Under the pieces are notes generated by a model, which saw only the letters and a list, made by a program, of their open reading frames with translations, made no database searches and was not told the origin of the DNA. The translations under genes and the position numbers were made by a program. Below are positions 27,577 to 36,878 of a stretch of DNA of 64,000 bases, piece by piece (within the stretch, counting starts at the first letter, position 1; every line of letters begins with the position of its first letter). This DNA is from Bin55 sp965116055 (GTDB lineage: Bacteria; Pseudomonadota; Gammaproteobacteria; Pseudomonadales; Azotimanducaceae): NCBI GenBank assembly GCA_965116055.1, contig OZ220466.1, positions 2,790,001 to 2,854,000 on the forward strand, read 5' to 3'.

Positions 27577-29058
27577 ATGAGCGTTTTGCCTACTACGCCG
27601 ATCCTTGTCGGCGTCGGTCAAGTGCTAGACCGAGTACCCGATCCAAACCAATCTCTTGAGCCGCTCGAACTCATGTGGCAAGCCATTCAGCTTGCGGAAC
27701 AGGACGCGGAGTGCGGCTCGTTTCTCCATAACGTCCAATCCGTACGAGTCGTACGCGGTATGTGGAGCTACCAAAATCCAGCGAAACTTCTAGGCGAACG
27801 CCTTGGCGCGGTTGACTTCGAGACAGTGGGCACGTTAATCGGCGGCAACCAAAATCAAGCGGTTATCAATACGACGGCATGCGAAATACAAGACGGCGAA
27901 CTCGAACTGGCATTGATTACTGGAGCCGAAAACGGCAACAGCGCGACGAAAGCGCGCAAACTCGGCGTAACGTTAGAGCAGACCAATGCGCCGGGCGTCC
28001 CCGATCGAATCATCGGCGCCGAGCAGCAGCCGGAACATCACGCGTTCGAGATTGCAAAGGGCATACAACGCGCGATTCAGGTGTATCCCATGTACGACAA
28101 TCGTATTCGATTTAGCCGTGGCGAGACCATTGACCAGCACCGCACGCGCATTTCCTGCTTATGGTCGCGCTTCAATGACGTCGGCTTGCGTAATCCGCAC
28201 GCGTGGGTGCAAACCAACATGTCGGCAGAGGAAATACGTACGCCCAGTGCGAACAATCGACCGATCAGCTTTCCATACACCAAATACATGAATGCGAACA
28301 TGTCGGTAAACATGGGCGCTGCATTGATTATGACTTCTGTACAACATGCGAAGAAGCTTGGTATTCCTGAATCAAAGTGGGTTTATCCGATGGCTGGCGT
28401 GAAAGGTTACGACCACTTCTCAGCTTCCGTACGCGATGAATTCGATACGTCACCGGGCATCCGAAAAGTGGCGGCATGTCTACTTGAGCATTCCGATACG
28501 ACGGCAGACCGGCTGGATTTCGTGGATCTGTACAGTTGTTTTCCATCTGCGGTCCAAGTCGCCGCCAAGGAGTACGGGTTGTCCGAAGCACGCGACTTGA
28601 CGGTAACCGGCGGCTTGACGTTCGGGGGCGGACCTTTGAACAACTACGTGATGCACAGCATTGCGCGAACCGTAGAACTATTGCGCGAGTGCCAGGGTGA
28701 GGGAAAAGCGCTCGTAACTGCGAACGGTGGCAATATTTACAAACATGTACATGGCACGTATAGCAAAGAACCACCACAAAGAGCTTTTGTTAGCGACGAC
28801 GTACAACCTCAAATTGACGCGCTGCCGGCGCGAACATGCCTCGAAAGCTACGACGGACCTGCGACGATCGAGTCCTATACCGTGATGTATGACGGGTTCG
28901 AACCGTCTATCGGTCACGTTGCTTGTCGAACGACCGGCGATGCTCGCACGTGGGTCAATACGACCGACCCAGACCTGTTAGAAGCGATGACTGTCGAAGA
29001 GTTCTGCAATCGCGCAGTGTACGTCAAGAACGGCGAGGATCTGAGAATCGCCAATTAG
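27577..29058 (+). CDS. Thiolase-fold protein with C-terminal extension, catalytic residues degenerate
   Basis: 493 residues from ATG 27577 (MSVLPTTPILVGVGQ); a TTG at 27568 is possible. ILVGVGQ, EPLELMWQAIQLAE and LALITGAENGNSATKAR are the pattern of acetyl-CoA acetyltransferase-like (thiolase superfamily) proteins. The position of the nucleophilic cysteine reads IGGNQNQAV, with Gly instead of Cys; the GHP histidine motif reads GGGPLNN and the second cysteine region reads VTANGGN. The protein therefore probably does not perform classical thiolysis. The last 100 residues are beta-rich. The gene overlaps the convergent aminotransferase by 4 bases. A lipid- or acyl-CoA-related role is likely. 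Confidence 0.8.
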   Translation: MSVLPTTPILVGVGQVLDRVPDPNQSLEPLELMWQAIQLAEQDAECGSFLHNVQSVRVVRGMWSYQNPAKLLGERLGAVDFETVGTLIGGNQNQAVINTTACEIQDGELELALITGAENGNSATKARKLGVTLEQTNAPGVPDRIIGAEQQPEHHAFEIAKGIQRAIQVYPMYDNRIRFSRGETIDQHRTRISCLWSRFNDVGLRNPHAWVQTNMSAEEIRTPSANNRPISFPYTKYMNANMSVNMGAALIMTSVQHAKKLGIPESKWVYPMAGVKGYDHFSASVRDEFDTSPGIRKVAACLLEHSDTTADRLDFVDLYSCFPSAVQVAAKEYGLSEARDLTVTGGLTFGGGPLNNYVMHSIARTVELLRECQGEGKALVTANGGNIYKHVHGTYSKEPPQRAFVSDDVQPQIDALPARTCLESYDGPATIESYTVMYDGFEPSIGHVACRTTGDARTWVNTTDPDLLEAMTVEEFCNRAVYVKNGEDLRIAN

Positions 29059-30455
29059 TCATTCAATGCGTTCGCGTGTCGCAAGGTATCGGCCAACGCT
29101 CGATCGAACTTAGAGAACATTTCGTCAATCTGATCCGCGTTAACGATCAAAGGCGGACAAAATGCCATTGAGTCGCCCGCGACCGCGCGCGAAATCAAAC
29201 CGTGCTCCCGACATCGATCCATGCAATGAGCTCCGATAGCATGCTGAGGGTCGAACGGCTCCCGCGTCGTCTTATTCTTGACCAGTTCGACTGCGCCGAT
29301 TAATCCACGGCCACGGACATTGCCGACCAGCGGGTGATCTTCATAGCTGCGTAATCGTTCTTGAAAGACAGGTGTCATCGCTTTCACGCGATCGTAGATT
29401 CCCCACTCTTCCATCAGTTCCAAATTCTTCACGGCGACAGCGGCGGACACAGGATGTCCTGAATACGTGAACCCATGACCGAACATTCGCGTTTCTTCTG
29501 TGGCCCGTTCAAATTCGTCGTACATGAAATTCGGCACGATCACCGCACTGATTGGCAAGTACGCGCTGGATAGCGCTTTCGCCACGCTCATAGTCGTTGG
29601 ATCAATGCCCATTGTCTGGCAACCGAACAGGTTTCCCGTTCTACCGAAGCCATTGATTACTTCGTCAGCTATAAAGTGAATGCGATATTTAGCAAGAACA
29701 CGTTGAATTTTTTCGTAGTACCCGTCTGGGGGTACGATGACACCACCAGCGCCCATAATCGGTTCGGCGATGAACGCCGCAATCGTTTCAGGTCCTTCGG
29801 AGACAATGAGATCTTCCAGGTTATTCGCAAGGCGTGTCGTAAACTCGTCCTCGCTCTCCCCTTCCTGAGCCTGCCGATAGAAAAATGGCGAGTCCGTGTG
29901 CTTGACGCGGTCAATCGGTAGGTCAAAGTTTTTATGGAACGGGGGCAACCCCGTCAGGCTACCGCTTACAACGGTGACGCCATGGTAGGCCTGCCACCGT
30001 GAAATGATCTTCTTGCGTTCAGGTTTGCCGATTAAATTCGAATAGTGCCACTGCAATTTGACCTGGGTGTCGTTTGCGTCCGACCCCGACAGACCGAAGA
30101 ACACCTTTCCAGCGTCAATGGGAACCATTGCCATCAGCATTTCTGCCAGCTGCACACTCGGTTCATTGGTAATACCAGAGAATAACTGCGAATAAGCCAG
30201 TTTTTCCATTTGCTGTTGCGCAACCGCACTGAGCTCTTTAACGCCGTAGCCTAATGCGGTGCACCACAAGCCTGCAAGTCCCTCAATGTATTGCTTGCCG
30301 GCACCATCCCATAAATAAACGCCTTCAGCTCGAACATGCAGGTGGGGACCGCGTCGCTTGACTTCAGCGAGATTGGAGTTAGGGTTGATTAAGTAACGAA
30401 GCGAGCGGGCCTCGATCGAATCGGGTGCAAACTCGTTATGAAGTGGATCACTCAT
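29055..30455 (-). CDS. Class III PLP-dependent aminotransferase
   Basis: 466 residues. Fold type I, subgroup III: GSDANDTQVKLQWHYSNLIG for cofactor binding, AYHGVTVVSGSLTG, FIADEVINGFGRTG with the PLP-contacting Asp, and SVAKALSSAYLPISAV with the Schiff-base lysine. The pattern resembles omega-aminotransferases acting on taurine, beta-alanine, putrescine or aromatic amines with pyruvate as acceptor. The exact substrate is unknown. ATG start at 30455. It is followed upstream by an SDR gene on the same strand 45 bases away, so the pair may be one operon oxidising an amino alcohol or amine. Confidence 0.92.
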   Translation of the reverse strand: MSDPLHNEFAPDSIEARSLRYLINPNSNLAEVKRRGPHLHVRAEGVYLWDGAGKQYIEGLAGLWCTALGYGVKELSAVAQQQMEKLAYSQLFSGITNEPSVQLAEMLMAMVPIDAGKVFFGLSGSDANDTQVKLQWHYSNLIGKPERKKIISRWQAYHGVTVVSGSLTGLPPFHKNFDLPIDRVKHTDSPFFYRQAQEGESEDEFTTRLANNLEDLIVSEGPETIAAFIAEPIMGAGGVIVPPDGYYEKIQRVLAKYRIHFIADEVINGFGRTGNLFGCQTMGIDPTTMSVAKALSSAYLPISAVIVPNFMYDEFERATEETRMFGHGFTYSGHPVSAAVAVKNLELMEEWGIYDRVKAMTPVFQERLRSYEDHPLVGNVRGRGLIGAVELVKNKTTREPFDPQHAIGAHCMDRCREHGLISRAVAGDSMAFCPPLIVNADQIDEMFSKFDRALADTLRHANALND

Positions 30456-30500
30456 AGCTGGTTTCAGCGTAGGGACGAACTACAGTAAGCGTAATCAATT

Positions 30501-31319
30501 TCAAGCTGCGATGAGATCGGCCGGCACTAACTTGAACTCTTCTATGACTTGGTCTGCGTAGTCAATGCGGCCGGTTATTTGCTTCGCGTCGCCATAGCAG
30601 AGACGCAGACATGCTTCAGCCATGTGTTCAACCGGTGTCACGCGATCCTTGTTCGACTCATTGATTAGGTTATGGTGTACAACGCCCGGCGTCGCGACCA
30701 GTCCCGGCGAAATCACGTTGACGCCAATGCCTTGCCCGAAGGTCTCTTGCGCTAACCCGGTGGTAAAGCGTTCCAATGCTGCTTTGCACATACCGTATAC
30801 CGTACCACCATGTCCGCCCGGCGCTTTCGCCACCGGATGAATGGCTGCATGTGAAGAGATATTCAAAATCCACCCGCGGCCGCGTCCAAGCATTCCGGGC
30901 AGACACAATTGCGCCAGCTCGAACGGCGCCCAAACTTGCACATCCATCATGGTTCGAAATCGCTTTTCGCTGAAATCCGCAACGGGTACGAACCAAGTCA
31001 CTGCGGCGTTGTTGACAAGAATATCGACCTGGCCGTATGTAGCAATGGCTTGTTCAATCAACCCTCGGCGGTCCGCGGCGTCCGCCAAATTCGACTTGAT
31101 TGCACACGCCTCGCCGCCAGCGTCGACAATAGTTTTAACCGTTTGCTTTATCGTGCCTTCAAGAAAGTGATCCGACTCTTCAACCGTACGGGCAGATACC
31201 ACCACTTTCGCGCCTTCCATCGCAAATCGCCGCGCGATGGCTTCACCAATACCTCGGCTAGCACCCGTGACAACGGCTACTTGCCCTGCCAAAACGCCGC
31301 TTCGTTTTGTTTCCGTCAT
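30501..31319 (-). CDS. Short-chain dehydrogenase/reductase
   Basis: 272 residues from ATG 31319 (MTETKRSGVLAGQ); a TTG at 31334 is less likely. TGASRGIGEAIARRF is the nucleotide-binding motif, NNAAV the stabilising motif, SS and YGMCK hold the catalytic Ser, Tyr and Lys. SARTVEES after the second strand with Arg suggests NADP preference. The substrate is unknown. The gene is followed by the class III aminotransferase and preceded by alr on the same strand, 35 bases away. Confidence 0.9.
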   Translation of the reverse strand: MTETKRSGVLAGQVAVVTGASRGIGEAIARRFAMEGAKVVVSARTVEESDHFLEGTIKQTVKTIVDAGGEACAIKSNLADAADRRGLIEQAIATYGQVDILVNNAAVTWFVPVADFSEKRFRTMMDVQVWAPFELAQLCLPGMLGRGRGWILNISSHAAIHPVAKAPGGHGGTVYGMCKAALERFTTGLAQETFGQGIGVNVISPGLVATPGVVHHNLINESNKDRVTPVEHMAEACLRLCYGDAKQITGRIDYADQVIEEFKLVPADLIAA

Positions 31320-31354
31320 GACGTTCTCACGCAAATTTCACAAGAGAGTTTGAG

Positions 31355-32398
31355 TTATACATACAACCGTTTTACGCGCTCACCAAGCCCAGTCAGGAAC
31401 TCGTAACCAAGCGAGTTAGCTGTCGCCGCCACCTCGTCGCAATCAATGGTTTTCCCATAAAACTCAACCCAATCACCGATCGCCAAATCAGGGCAAGCTG
31501 TCGCGTCGACTTGCGTAACATCCATCGATACACGACCTCGAATGGGCAGTAGTCGCTCTCCCCACGCAAAGTTGCCGATATTTGAGAGGACGCGAGGTAC
31601 TCCATCGGCATAACCCATACCTATGACAGCAAGTCGTGTAGGCTGTTCCGCAGTGTGCGTTAAACCGTAACCTATACCCGTTCCTGTTCGGATATCCCGA
31701 ATCGCTAACACTTGCGCCTCACACGTTGCGACAATGGATGTGGGGTTTTTCAGGTTAACGAAAGGATTTGCACCGTAGAGTCCAATTCCAGGTCGCGCAA
31801 GATCACCTTGAAAGGGCGGGCCATTGAGCGTACCGGCAGAATTGCCGATACTTGTACGTACCGATGGCATCCATGCGGCAATCGCCTCAAAGCGCTTGAT
31901 CTGCTCAAGATTGAATGGATGGTCAGGGTTGTCGGCGCACGCCAAGTGTGTCATGAGCAGGTGCAAGGAGACCGTTTTCAATCGATCCACATCGACCGAT
32001 TTATAAGAAATTCCCGTGCGCTCCATACCGGTGTCAATGTGGACAACAATCTTCTTTATGTTTGGCTCCTCAATCACGTACGCCAGTTGCTCCTCAAGAT
32101 TTATCACTGGAATGCAACCGGCAGAGACTGTCTCACGGATCCCCGCCTTTCCGAGAGGTGGTTCGAATACGTATACATCACCGTCTATATAGGGTTGCAG
32201 CGCCAACGCTTCATCAAGCGTTGCCACGAAAAACGACCGACAGCCCTCAGAACCAAGCCGTCTAGCAATGGGTACAGAGCCTAGTCCGTAACCGTTGGCT
32301 TTGACTACCGCACCGACTTCGCCTGTCGTCCGAGAACAAAACATTCGGTAATTGGAAGCCAGTGCATCCAAGTCAATGCGTACGCGAGCGAAACTCAT
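31355..32398 (-). CDS. alr: Alanine racemase
   Basis: 347 residues. Alr interconverts L- and D-alanine for peptidoglycan. The PLP lysine is K33 in AVVKANGYG. GMERTGIS and IGNSAG line the barrel, and the second catalytic base is the tyrosine of GMGYADGVPR. RGRVSMDVTQVD is the C-terminal signature. ATG at 32398. The start region faces the epoxide-hydrolase-like gene, with 73 bases between the two starts. Confidence 0.95.
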   Translation of the reverse strand: MSFARVRIDLDALASNYRMFCSRTTGEVGAVVKANGYGLGSVPIARRLGSEGCRSFFVATLDEALALQPYIDGDVYVFEPPLGKAGIRETVSAGCIPVINLEEQLAYVIEEPNIKKIVVHIDTGMERTGISYKSVDVDRLKTVSLHLLMTHLACADNPDHPFNLEQIKRFEAIAAWMPSVRTSIGNSAGTLNGPPFQGDLARPGIGLYGANPFVNLKNPTSIVATCEAQVLAIRDIRTGTGIGYGLTHTAEQPTRLAVIGMGYADGVPRVLSNIGNFAWGERLLPIRGRVSMDVTQVDATACPDLAIGDWVEFYGKTIDCDEVAATANSLGYEFLTGLGERVKRLYV

Positions 32399-32471
32399 AA
32401 CGCCTTTCCTTTGTACTCACTCATTGTCCGTCTGCAATAATCGCTACCCAATTTTCAAGGAAAATGCCCCT

Positions 32472-33383
32472 GTGCGTCGATTCCTCGTCCTCTTTCTATG
32501 CATGTTTACGGTGAATGCTATGGCTGACCTATACGAACTCGTTGAACACCGTATGGCTGACAGCCATGGTGTATCTATCCACTATGTCGCGATCGGTGAA
32601 AAAGATGCGCCTCTTGTCGTCATGATTCACGGATTTCCAGATTTTTGGTACACCTGGCGCGAACAGATTGAAGCATTACGAGCGGACTATCGCGTCGTCG
32701 CCGTTGATCTACGTGGCTACAACCGTTCCGATCAACCGGAAGGAGTTGAGCATTACCAGATGGATTTGCTCGTTGGCGATATCCATGCCGTCATCAAAAC
32801 TGAAAAACGCCAATCAGCCACAGTGGTCGGCCATGATTGGGGTGGTGCGATCGCTTGGAGCGTGGCCATGAATATTCCGGAAGCTGTTGATAACTTAATC
32901 GTCTTGAATTTGCCGCACCCAAAGGGCTTAAGTCGCGAACTCGCTCATTCAGAGGCGCAACAACAGTCAAGCCAATATGCGTTTTATTTTCAACAACCAA
33001 ACGCACACACGACGCTCACACCTGAGATGTTAGTAGGCATCAGCCAGCAAAACGCAGATGAAACGACTAAGACCAGATACCTGGAAGTATTTAAGCGATC
33101 CAGTACCGAGGCTATGCTGAACTACTATAAAGCAAACTACCCGAAACCAGGTGAGGAGTTTTTACCTGACTATCCCTCGGTTCAAGCTCCGGTTCTCATG
33201 TTTCATGGCTTACAGGATCAAGCACTTTTACCAGGGGCGTTGAACGACACGTGGCTTTGGGTTTCCCAGTCACTCACGCTCGTGACCTTGCCCAACGCGA
33301 ATCATTGGGTACAAAGAGACGCTGCACAGCATGTCAATGAGGTCATGCTTGATTGGCTGAAGCGTCGTTACGTATCAAATTAG
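32472..33383 (+). CDS. Secreted alpha/beta hydrolase, epoxide-hydrolase-like
   Basis: 303 residues from GTG 32472, which has AAGGA at 32457-32461 and yields a signal peptide (RRFLVLFLCMFTVNAMA). A longer frame into alr is open but not credible. HGFPDFWYTWREQIEAL is the oxyanion-hole HGxP motif, GHDWGGAIAW carries an aspartate nucleophile as in epoxide hydrolases and haloalkane dehalogenases, and NANHWVQRD has the catalytic histidine. Periplasmic location is inferred from the signal. The 3' end overlaps the convergent AGPS-like gene by 9 bases. Confidence 0.87.
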   Translation: MRRFLVLFLCMFTVNAMADLYELVEHRMADSHGVSIHYVAIGEKDAPLVVMIHGFPDFWYTWREQIEALRADYRVVAVDLRGYNRSDQPEGVEHYQMDLLVGDIHAVIKTEKRQSATVVGHDWGGAIAWSVAMNIPEAVDNLIVLNLPHPKGLSRELAHSEAQQQSSQYAFYFQQPNAHTTLTPEMLVGISQQNADETTKTRYLEVFKRSSTEAMLNYYKANYPKPGEEFLPDYPSVQAPVLMFHGLQDQALLPGALNDTWLWVSQSLTLVTLPNANHWVQRDAAQHVNEVMLDWLKRRYVSN

Positions 33384-34970
33384 GACGCCAGGGTTGAGAT
33401 TGCCTTGAGGATCCAGCGTCCTTTTTAGCGAACGAAGCATGTCACCGAACAACGCAGGACGCTGACTCTCCCATGCACCTTTGTGCATTCTTCCTACCGC
33501 GTGATGGTGCGTGATAGTACCGCCTGCTGACACCACCGCGTCATTGGCAGCTTGCTTGATGGTCTGCCATGCATCGTATTCACTGCCTATCGGCACAGGA
33601 CCGGAAAATGAGTAATACGGCGCTGGCCCGTCGGGATACACATGCGTAAAGCGGCACGATAATGTCGCGCCTTTCTGAATAACCTCACGTAATGCAGTAC
33701 CGACCCTGTCGCGTATATGCTCATCGAAAACGGGCCAACGATCCCATGTAATCGCAGTCTCGAATGTGTCAGACAAGATGCCTAAGCCAAGCTGAGCGCC
33801 CGCATTCACGCCGATGAACGCGTTACGCCAGGCGCCGACGGAACCCCCACGCCCAGTAGGCGCTCCTGATCCATCGTCGACTACGATATCCGAGTCTTCA
33901 ACGATGCCCCCATGATCTCTCGCCATGGCTACAGCTTGTTCAATCGCATGATCTTGCGGCACGTCAGAGGACTCAAAGCCGATGATCAAAAGTGCGCTCG
34001 CATCCGTGACGCCAGCTGCAGTGTGTGCTTCTACTGGATCCAGAATGCGGAGATTAGCGGGATGCAATTTCGCCTGAACGATCGCTCGAACCGCTTCGGT
34101 GCCGGCAGCCCAGTTTTTAAATCGTACGCCCGCGTTGCCTCTAAATTTAGGTCGTTTTTGCAATCGCAACCAACACGATGAAATAATGCCAAGCGTGCCT
34201 TCGGATCCAATAATCATGCGATCCGGGCTCGGACCGGCACCGCTACCAGGCAAGCGTCGACTTTCAAACCAACCTGCTGGCGACAACATGCGGATAGACT
34301 CGACGAAGTCGTCAATGTGCGTGTGATTCGTCGCGTAGTGCCCGCCAGAACGCGTTGCAACCCAACCACCTACTGTGGACCAAGGAAACGACTGCGGGTA
34401 ATGCCGCAATGTCAAGCCGTGAGGTTTGAGTTGAGATTCCAAATCCGGACCATAAATCCCTGCTTGAAAGTTAGCCGCAAGCGAAATGTCGTCAATTTCA
34501 AGGATCCGGTTCATTCGTTCAAGATCAACCGATACCGCGCGCTCCACAGCGGATGGCACGTTTACTCCCCATACCACGCTCGTCCCACCACCATAAGGAA
34601 TCACTGCGATCTGATTCGCATCGCACCACGCTAATGTTCGCTCCAGATCAATTTCAGATGTAGGATAGGCTACCGCATCCGGCGGTTCGTCGAATCGCCC
34701 CCGAATCGCTTTCAAAAGCTCTAAGGTATGACCGCCATAAGTGTGCGTAACACGATCTTCTTTCGCTGTTGTGATGATATCTGTTAATGACGACGGTACC
34801 TGTATCCGACTGGGCCGCAACTCAATGCTCTCAATCGATGGAATTGTCGGTGGACTTATTTCGACACCCGTCCTTTGCGTTGCAATTACTGCGGCGGCTT
34901 GACGTTGCGCTTGCGACGGCTCGTCTGAAACATGGCCCCATGTCCAGAAACTACGACGAGGATGACTCAT
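33375..34970 (-). CDS. FAD-binding oxidase, alkyldihydroxyacetonephosphate synthase-like
   Basis: 531 residues from ATG 34970 (MSHPRRSFWTWGHVSD), chosen because the W-x-W-G start matches AGPS; the frame is open 21 codons further. The VAO-type FAD domain has VIPYGGGTSVVWG and FPWSTVGGWVATRSGG. The C-terminal part carries FTHVYPDGPAPYYSF and GTITHHHAVGRMHK, the counterparts of the AGPS residues that exchange the acyl chain for an alkyl chain in ether lipid synthesis. Bacterial members of this group are often of unknown substrate. The conserved three-histidine motif makes real AGPS-type chemistry possible. Confidence 0.85.
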   Translation of the reverse strand: MSHPRRSFWTWGHVSDEPSQAQRQAAAVIATQRTGVEISPPTIPSIESIELRPSRIQVPSSLTDIITTAKEDRVTHTYGGHTLELLKAIRGRFDEPPDAVAYPTSEIDLERTLAWCDANQIAVIPYGGGTSVVWGVNVPSAVERAVSVDLERMNRILEIDDISLAANFQAGIYGPDLESQLKPHGLTLRHYPQSFPWSTVGGWVATRSGGHYATNHTHIDDFVESIRMLSPAGWFESRRLPGSGAGPSPDRMIIGSEGTLGIISSCWLRLQKRPKFRGNAGVRFKNWAAGTEAVRAIVQAKLHPANLRILDPVEAHTAAGVTDASALLIIGFESSDVPQDHAIEQAVAMARDHGGIVEDSDIVVDDGSGAPTGRGGSVGAWRNAFIGVNAGAQLGLGILSDTFETAITWDRWPVFDEHIRDRVGTALREVIQKGATLSCRFTHVYPDGPAPYYSFSGPVPIGSEYDAWQTIKQAANDAVVSAGGTITHHHAVGRMHKGAWESQRPALFGDMLRSLKRTLDPQGNLNPGVLI

Positions 34971-35426
34971 AGGCAAGTAACTTTCAAAACATTCCAGGAG
35001 TTGCTCAAGTCTTGCCTCTCCAAGACTCAGCACATAACGAAATCAATACAGTAAAAGAGATCACATTCAACGAAGTTGGAGTTTACAAAAGGTATATGAA
35101 ATAATAAAGGAAAGAAATCTATCGAGCTATCGGTAATCTAATTTCATATCAAGGCTTGGCCCGCGATATCGATACAAAGCAGAGTCAGATCAACGAACGA
35201 AGCGGCAAGTGAGCGGTTGAGATATTTATTGCAAACGCGAGGTCCTACGCTAAGATTGATCAAAAGAAGTAGACCTCTACGAAGGATGGGTTGAAATGGT
35301 TAGGTTACCAACAAACGTTTCACAATGATTGCAGATATGTTCTTATTACGATGCTAGGGGCAATTTAATTGGTTTCGCTACCGTACCCGCTGGTGGGGGA
35401 TGGTACTAGCATGAGTGAATGACGCG
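34971..35426. other. AT-rich intergenic region, nothing recognised
   Basis: About 450 bases between the AGPS-like gene and a secreted protein gene. It is AT-rich compared with the metabolic genes. No coding frame with credible protein, no repeat and no RNA gene was seen. It marks the left edge of the accessory region. Confidence 0.5.
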
Positions 35427-36398
35427 ATGTGCAATGGTTTCATGTTGTTTCGGGTTACATTTCTTAGTTTACTAGTGATATGTGTATACACAGCTAGTGC
35501 TCAAATAGAGCCCAAGCCGATAAGTAAACCTGAGTTAGAAATTCGAGCACTAGAGACCATTGCAGGAAGTAAGCGCCAGGCTCAGAGGATGCACCGAACC
35601 ATCCAACGCTATCGAGTTCAACTAGAACGAGATAAAGAAAAATTAGCGAGAGGTGTTGACCCAAAACAAATCAACGGCGGATTCCATCGACATCTAGCGA
35701 TGTCGAATCTCTATGCGTCCTTAGCACCTGCTAATCGAAGATTAGTCCACCAAATTACATCCGGCACCCTTAACCTAAACGACTATCTCAATTCACGAGA
35801 CTCGATCACGACCTACGAGGATCGTCATATGGAGGAGATTAAAGTCATTGGTAACATGTTTCAGCATATGCCCTTAGATCCTATAGAATTTTCAGTAGGT
35901 GATATTCGAGCAATGAGGTTTGAGCGCGGCAGGGCAAACCAGCTGTATAGAAAAGGTTACTATGAAGAAGCGTACCCTCTTCTTCTGGCGTTAGCCAAAC
36001 GTGGATTCAAAGATTCGCAATCTCGTCTTGCATACATCCTACTTAATGGGACAGAGTCTGTTCAGAAGAGCAATCTTCGCGCACTAGGATGGCTCGGTGC
36101 AGCAGCTTATGGCGAAAGCGAACCGATATTCAAGGTGTTGTTTAAAAGGTATATGCAACAAGTGCCGGAGAGTGTGAAGCCGAACGTTGAAGCTATCGTG
36201 AGCGATTACCAAAACTCCTTCGCACATGACGAACACCAGAGTTGTTCTACTTTTCATAAGTATGCCCGGGGAATAGTAAAGCGAACTTATTGTCAATTCA
36301 AATTAGAGGGAATCGCCGAAGCCTGCGAAGCCGGCTTCGGGGGCGGGTTGTGCTGGGCACATAGTGTTAATACAGGAAATAACTTAAGACTTCATTAA
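35427..36398 (+). CDS. Secreted Sel1-like repeat protein of unknown function
   Basis: 323 residues from ATG 35427 (a GTG four codons earlier is equally possible). MLFRVTFLSLLVICVYTASAQ is a signal peptide. The middle is helical with many basic residues (RYRVQLERDKEKLARG). Residues of the later part form one Sel1-like unit (GYYEEAYPLLLALAKRGFKD, QSRLAYILLNG, ALGWLGAAAYGES). The C-terminus has cysteines in a CSTFHKYARG, TYCQF, EACEAGFGGGLCW pattern that could form disulfides. Codon use is more AT-rich than in the metabolic genes, so it may be acquired. No function assigned. Confidence 0.7.
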   Translation: MCNGFMLFRVTFLSLLVICVYTASAQIEPKPISKPELEIRALETIAGSKRQAQRMHRTIQRYRVQLERDKEKLARGVDPKQINGGFHRHLAMSNLYASLAPANRRLVHQITSGTLNLNDYLNSRDSITTYEDRHMEEIKVIGNMFQHMPLDPIEFSVGDIRAMRFERGRANQLYRKGYYEEAYPLLLALAKRGFKDSQSRLAYILLNGTESVQKSNLRALGWLGAAAYGESEPIFKVLFKRYMQQVPESVKPNVEAIVSDYQNSFAHDEHQSCSTFHKYARGIVKRTYCQFKLEGIAEACEAGFGGGLCWAHSVNTGNNLRLH

Positions 36399-36438
36399 AT
36401 GAGACTTAGGGCGTGTACACTAGCAACGCTACTTGACA

Positions 36439-36832
36439 GGCGCGGCTTTCAAACCAACCAGCAAAGCTGCCGTGGTCGGCACGAAGGACCTGGCACGGCC
36501 AAGGAAACACCTACAAAACGATGACAACCACGGACACTACAAGGCTCATTGCGAACGGCCGGAGCAGGGTGCCAGGCTATTCACCGATACACAACTGTCT
36601 ATAACTATATAAAGGATTTCGATCACGAGTCGGTTGATCACCCGGCTGGAAAGTATGTCTGGGGCATGGCGCACACAATCTGGGTCAAATACTTCTGGTT
36701 CATACTCAAGCGCGGATGTATTGACACGCACTATTGGTGACATCAAGCACTGAACCAAACCACTATGTGACGGAGTATGCTGGGTGCCACAATGCCCGCC
36801 GCGCCAATATCATTGACCAATACGAACTATGA
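36439..36832 (+). pseudogene. IS1595/ISXO2-like transposase relic
   Basis: Pieces in different frames together follow the C-terminal two thirds of an ISXO2-like transposase: SKAAVVGTKDLARPRKH, GARLFTDTQ, then HESVDHPAGKYVWGMAHT and FWFILKRGCIDTHYW, and after a stop and frame change HYVTEYAGCHNARRANIIDQ. These correspond to the family segments GKTAVVGxKDR, VNHSAGEYVRGMAHTN, FWSxLKRG and RYVNEFAGRHN. Several stops and indels show decay. The N-terminal zinc-ribbon part is missing. It lies directly before the methyltransferase gene. Confidence 0.7.
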
Positions 36833-36839
36833 ATCTAGC

Positions 36840-36845
36840 TATAAT
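36840..36845 (+). promoter_or_regulatory. Possible -10 box of the methyltransferase gene
   Basis: TATAAT lies 34 bases before the methyltransferase start. The best -35 candidate, TTGACC at 36813-36818, is 21 bases away, longer than the usual 17, so the promoter would be weak or use another -35. GGAG near 36866 is a ribosome binding site. Confidence 0.3.
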
Positions 36846-36878
36846 TAGTCAACACCTTGCCTACACGGAGCTGATTCA

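Noticed and set aside
31712..32284. Forward open frame opposite alr
   Set aside because: Lies entirely antisense to alanine racemase, which has all catalytic motifs.
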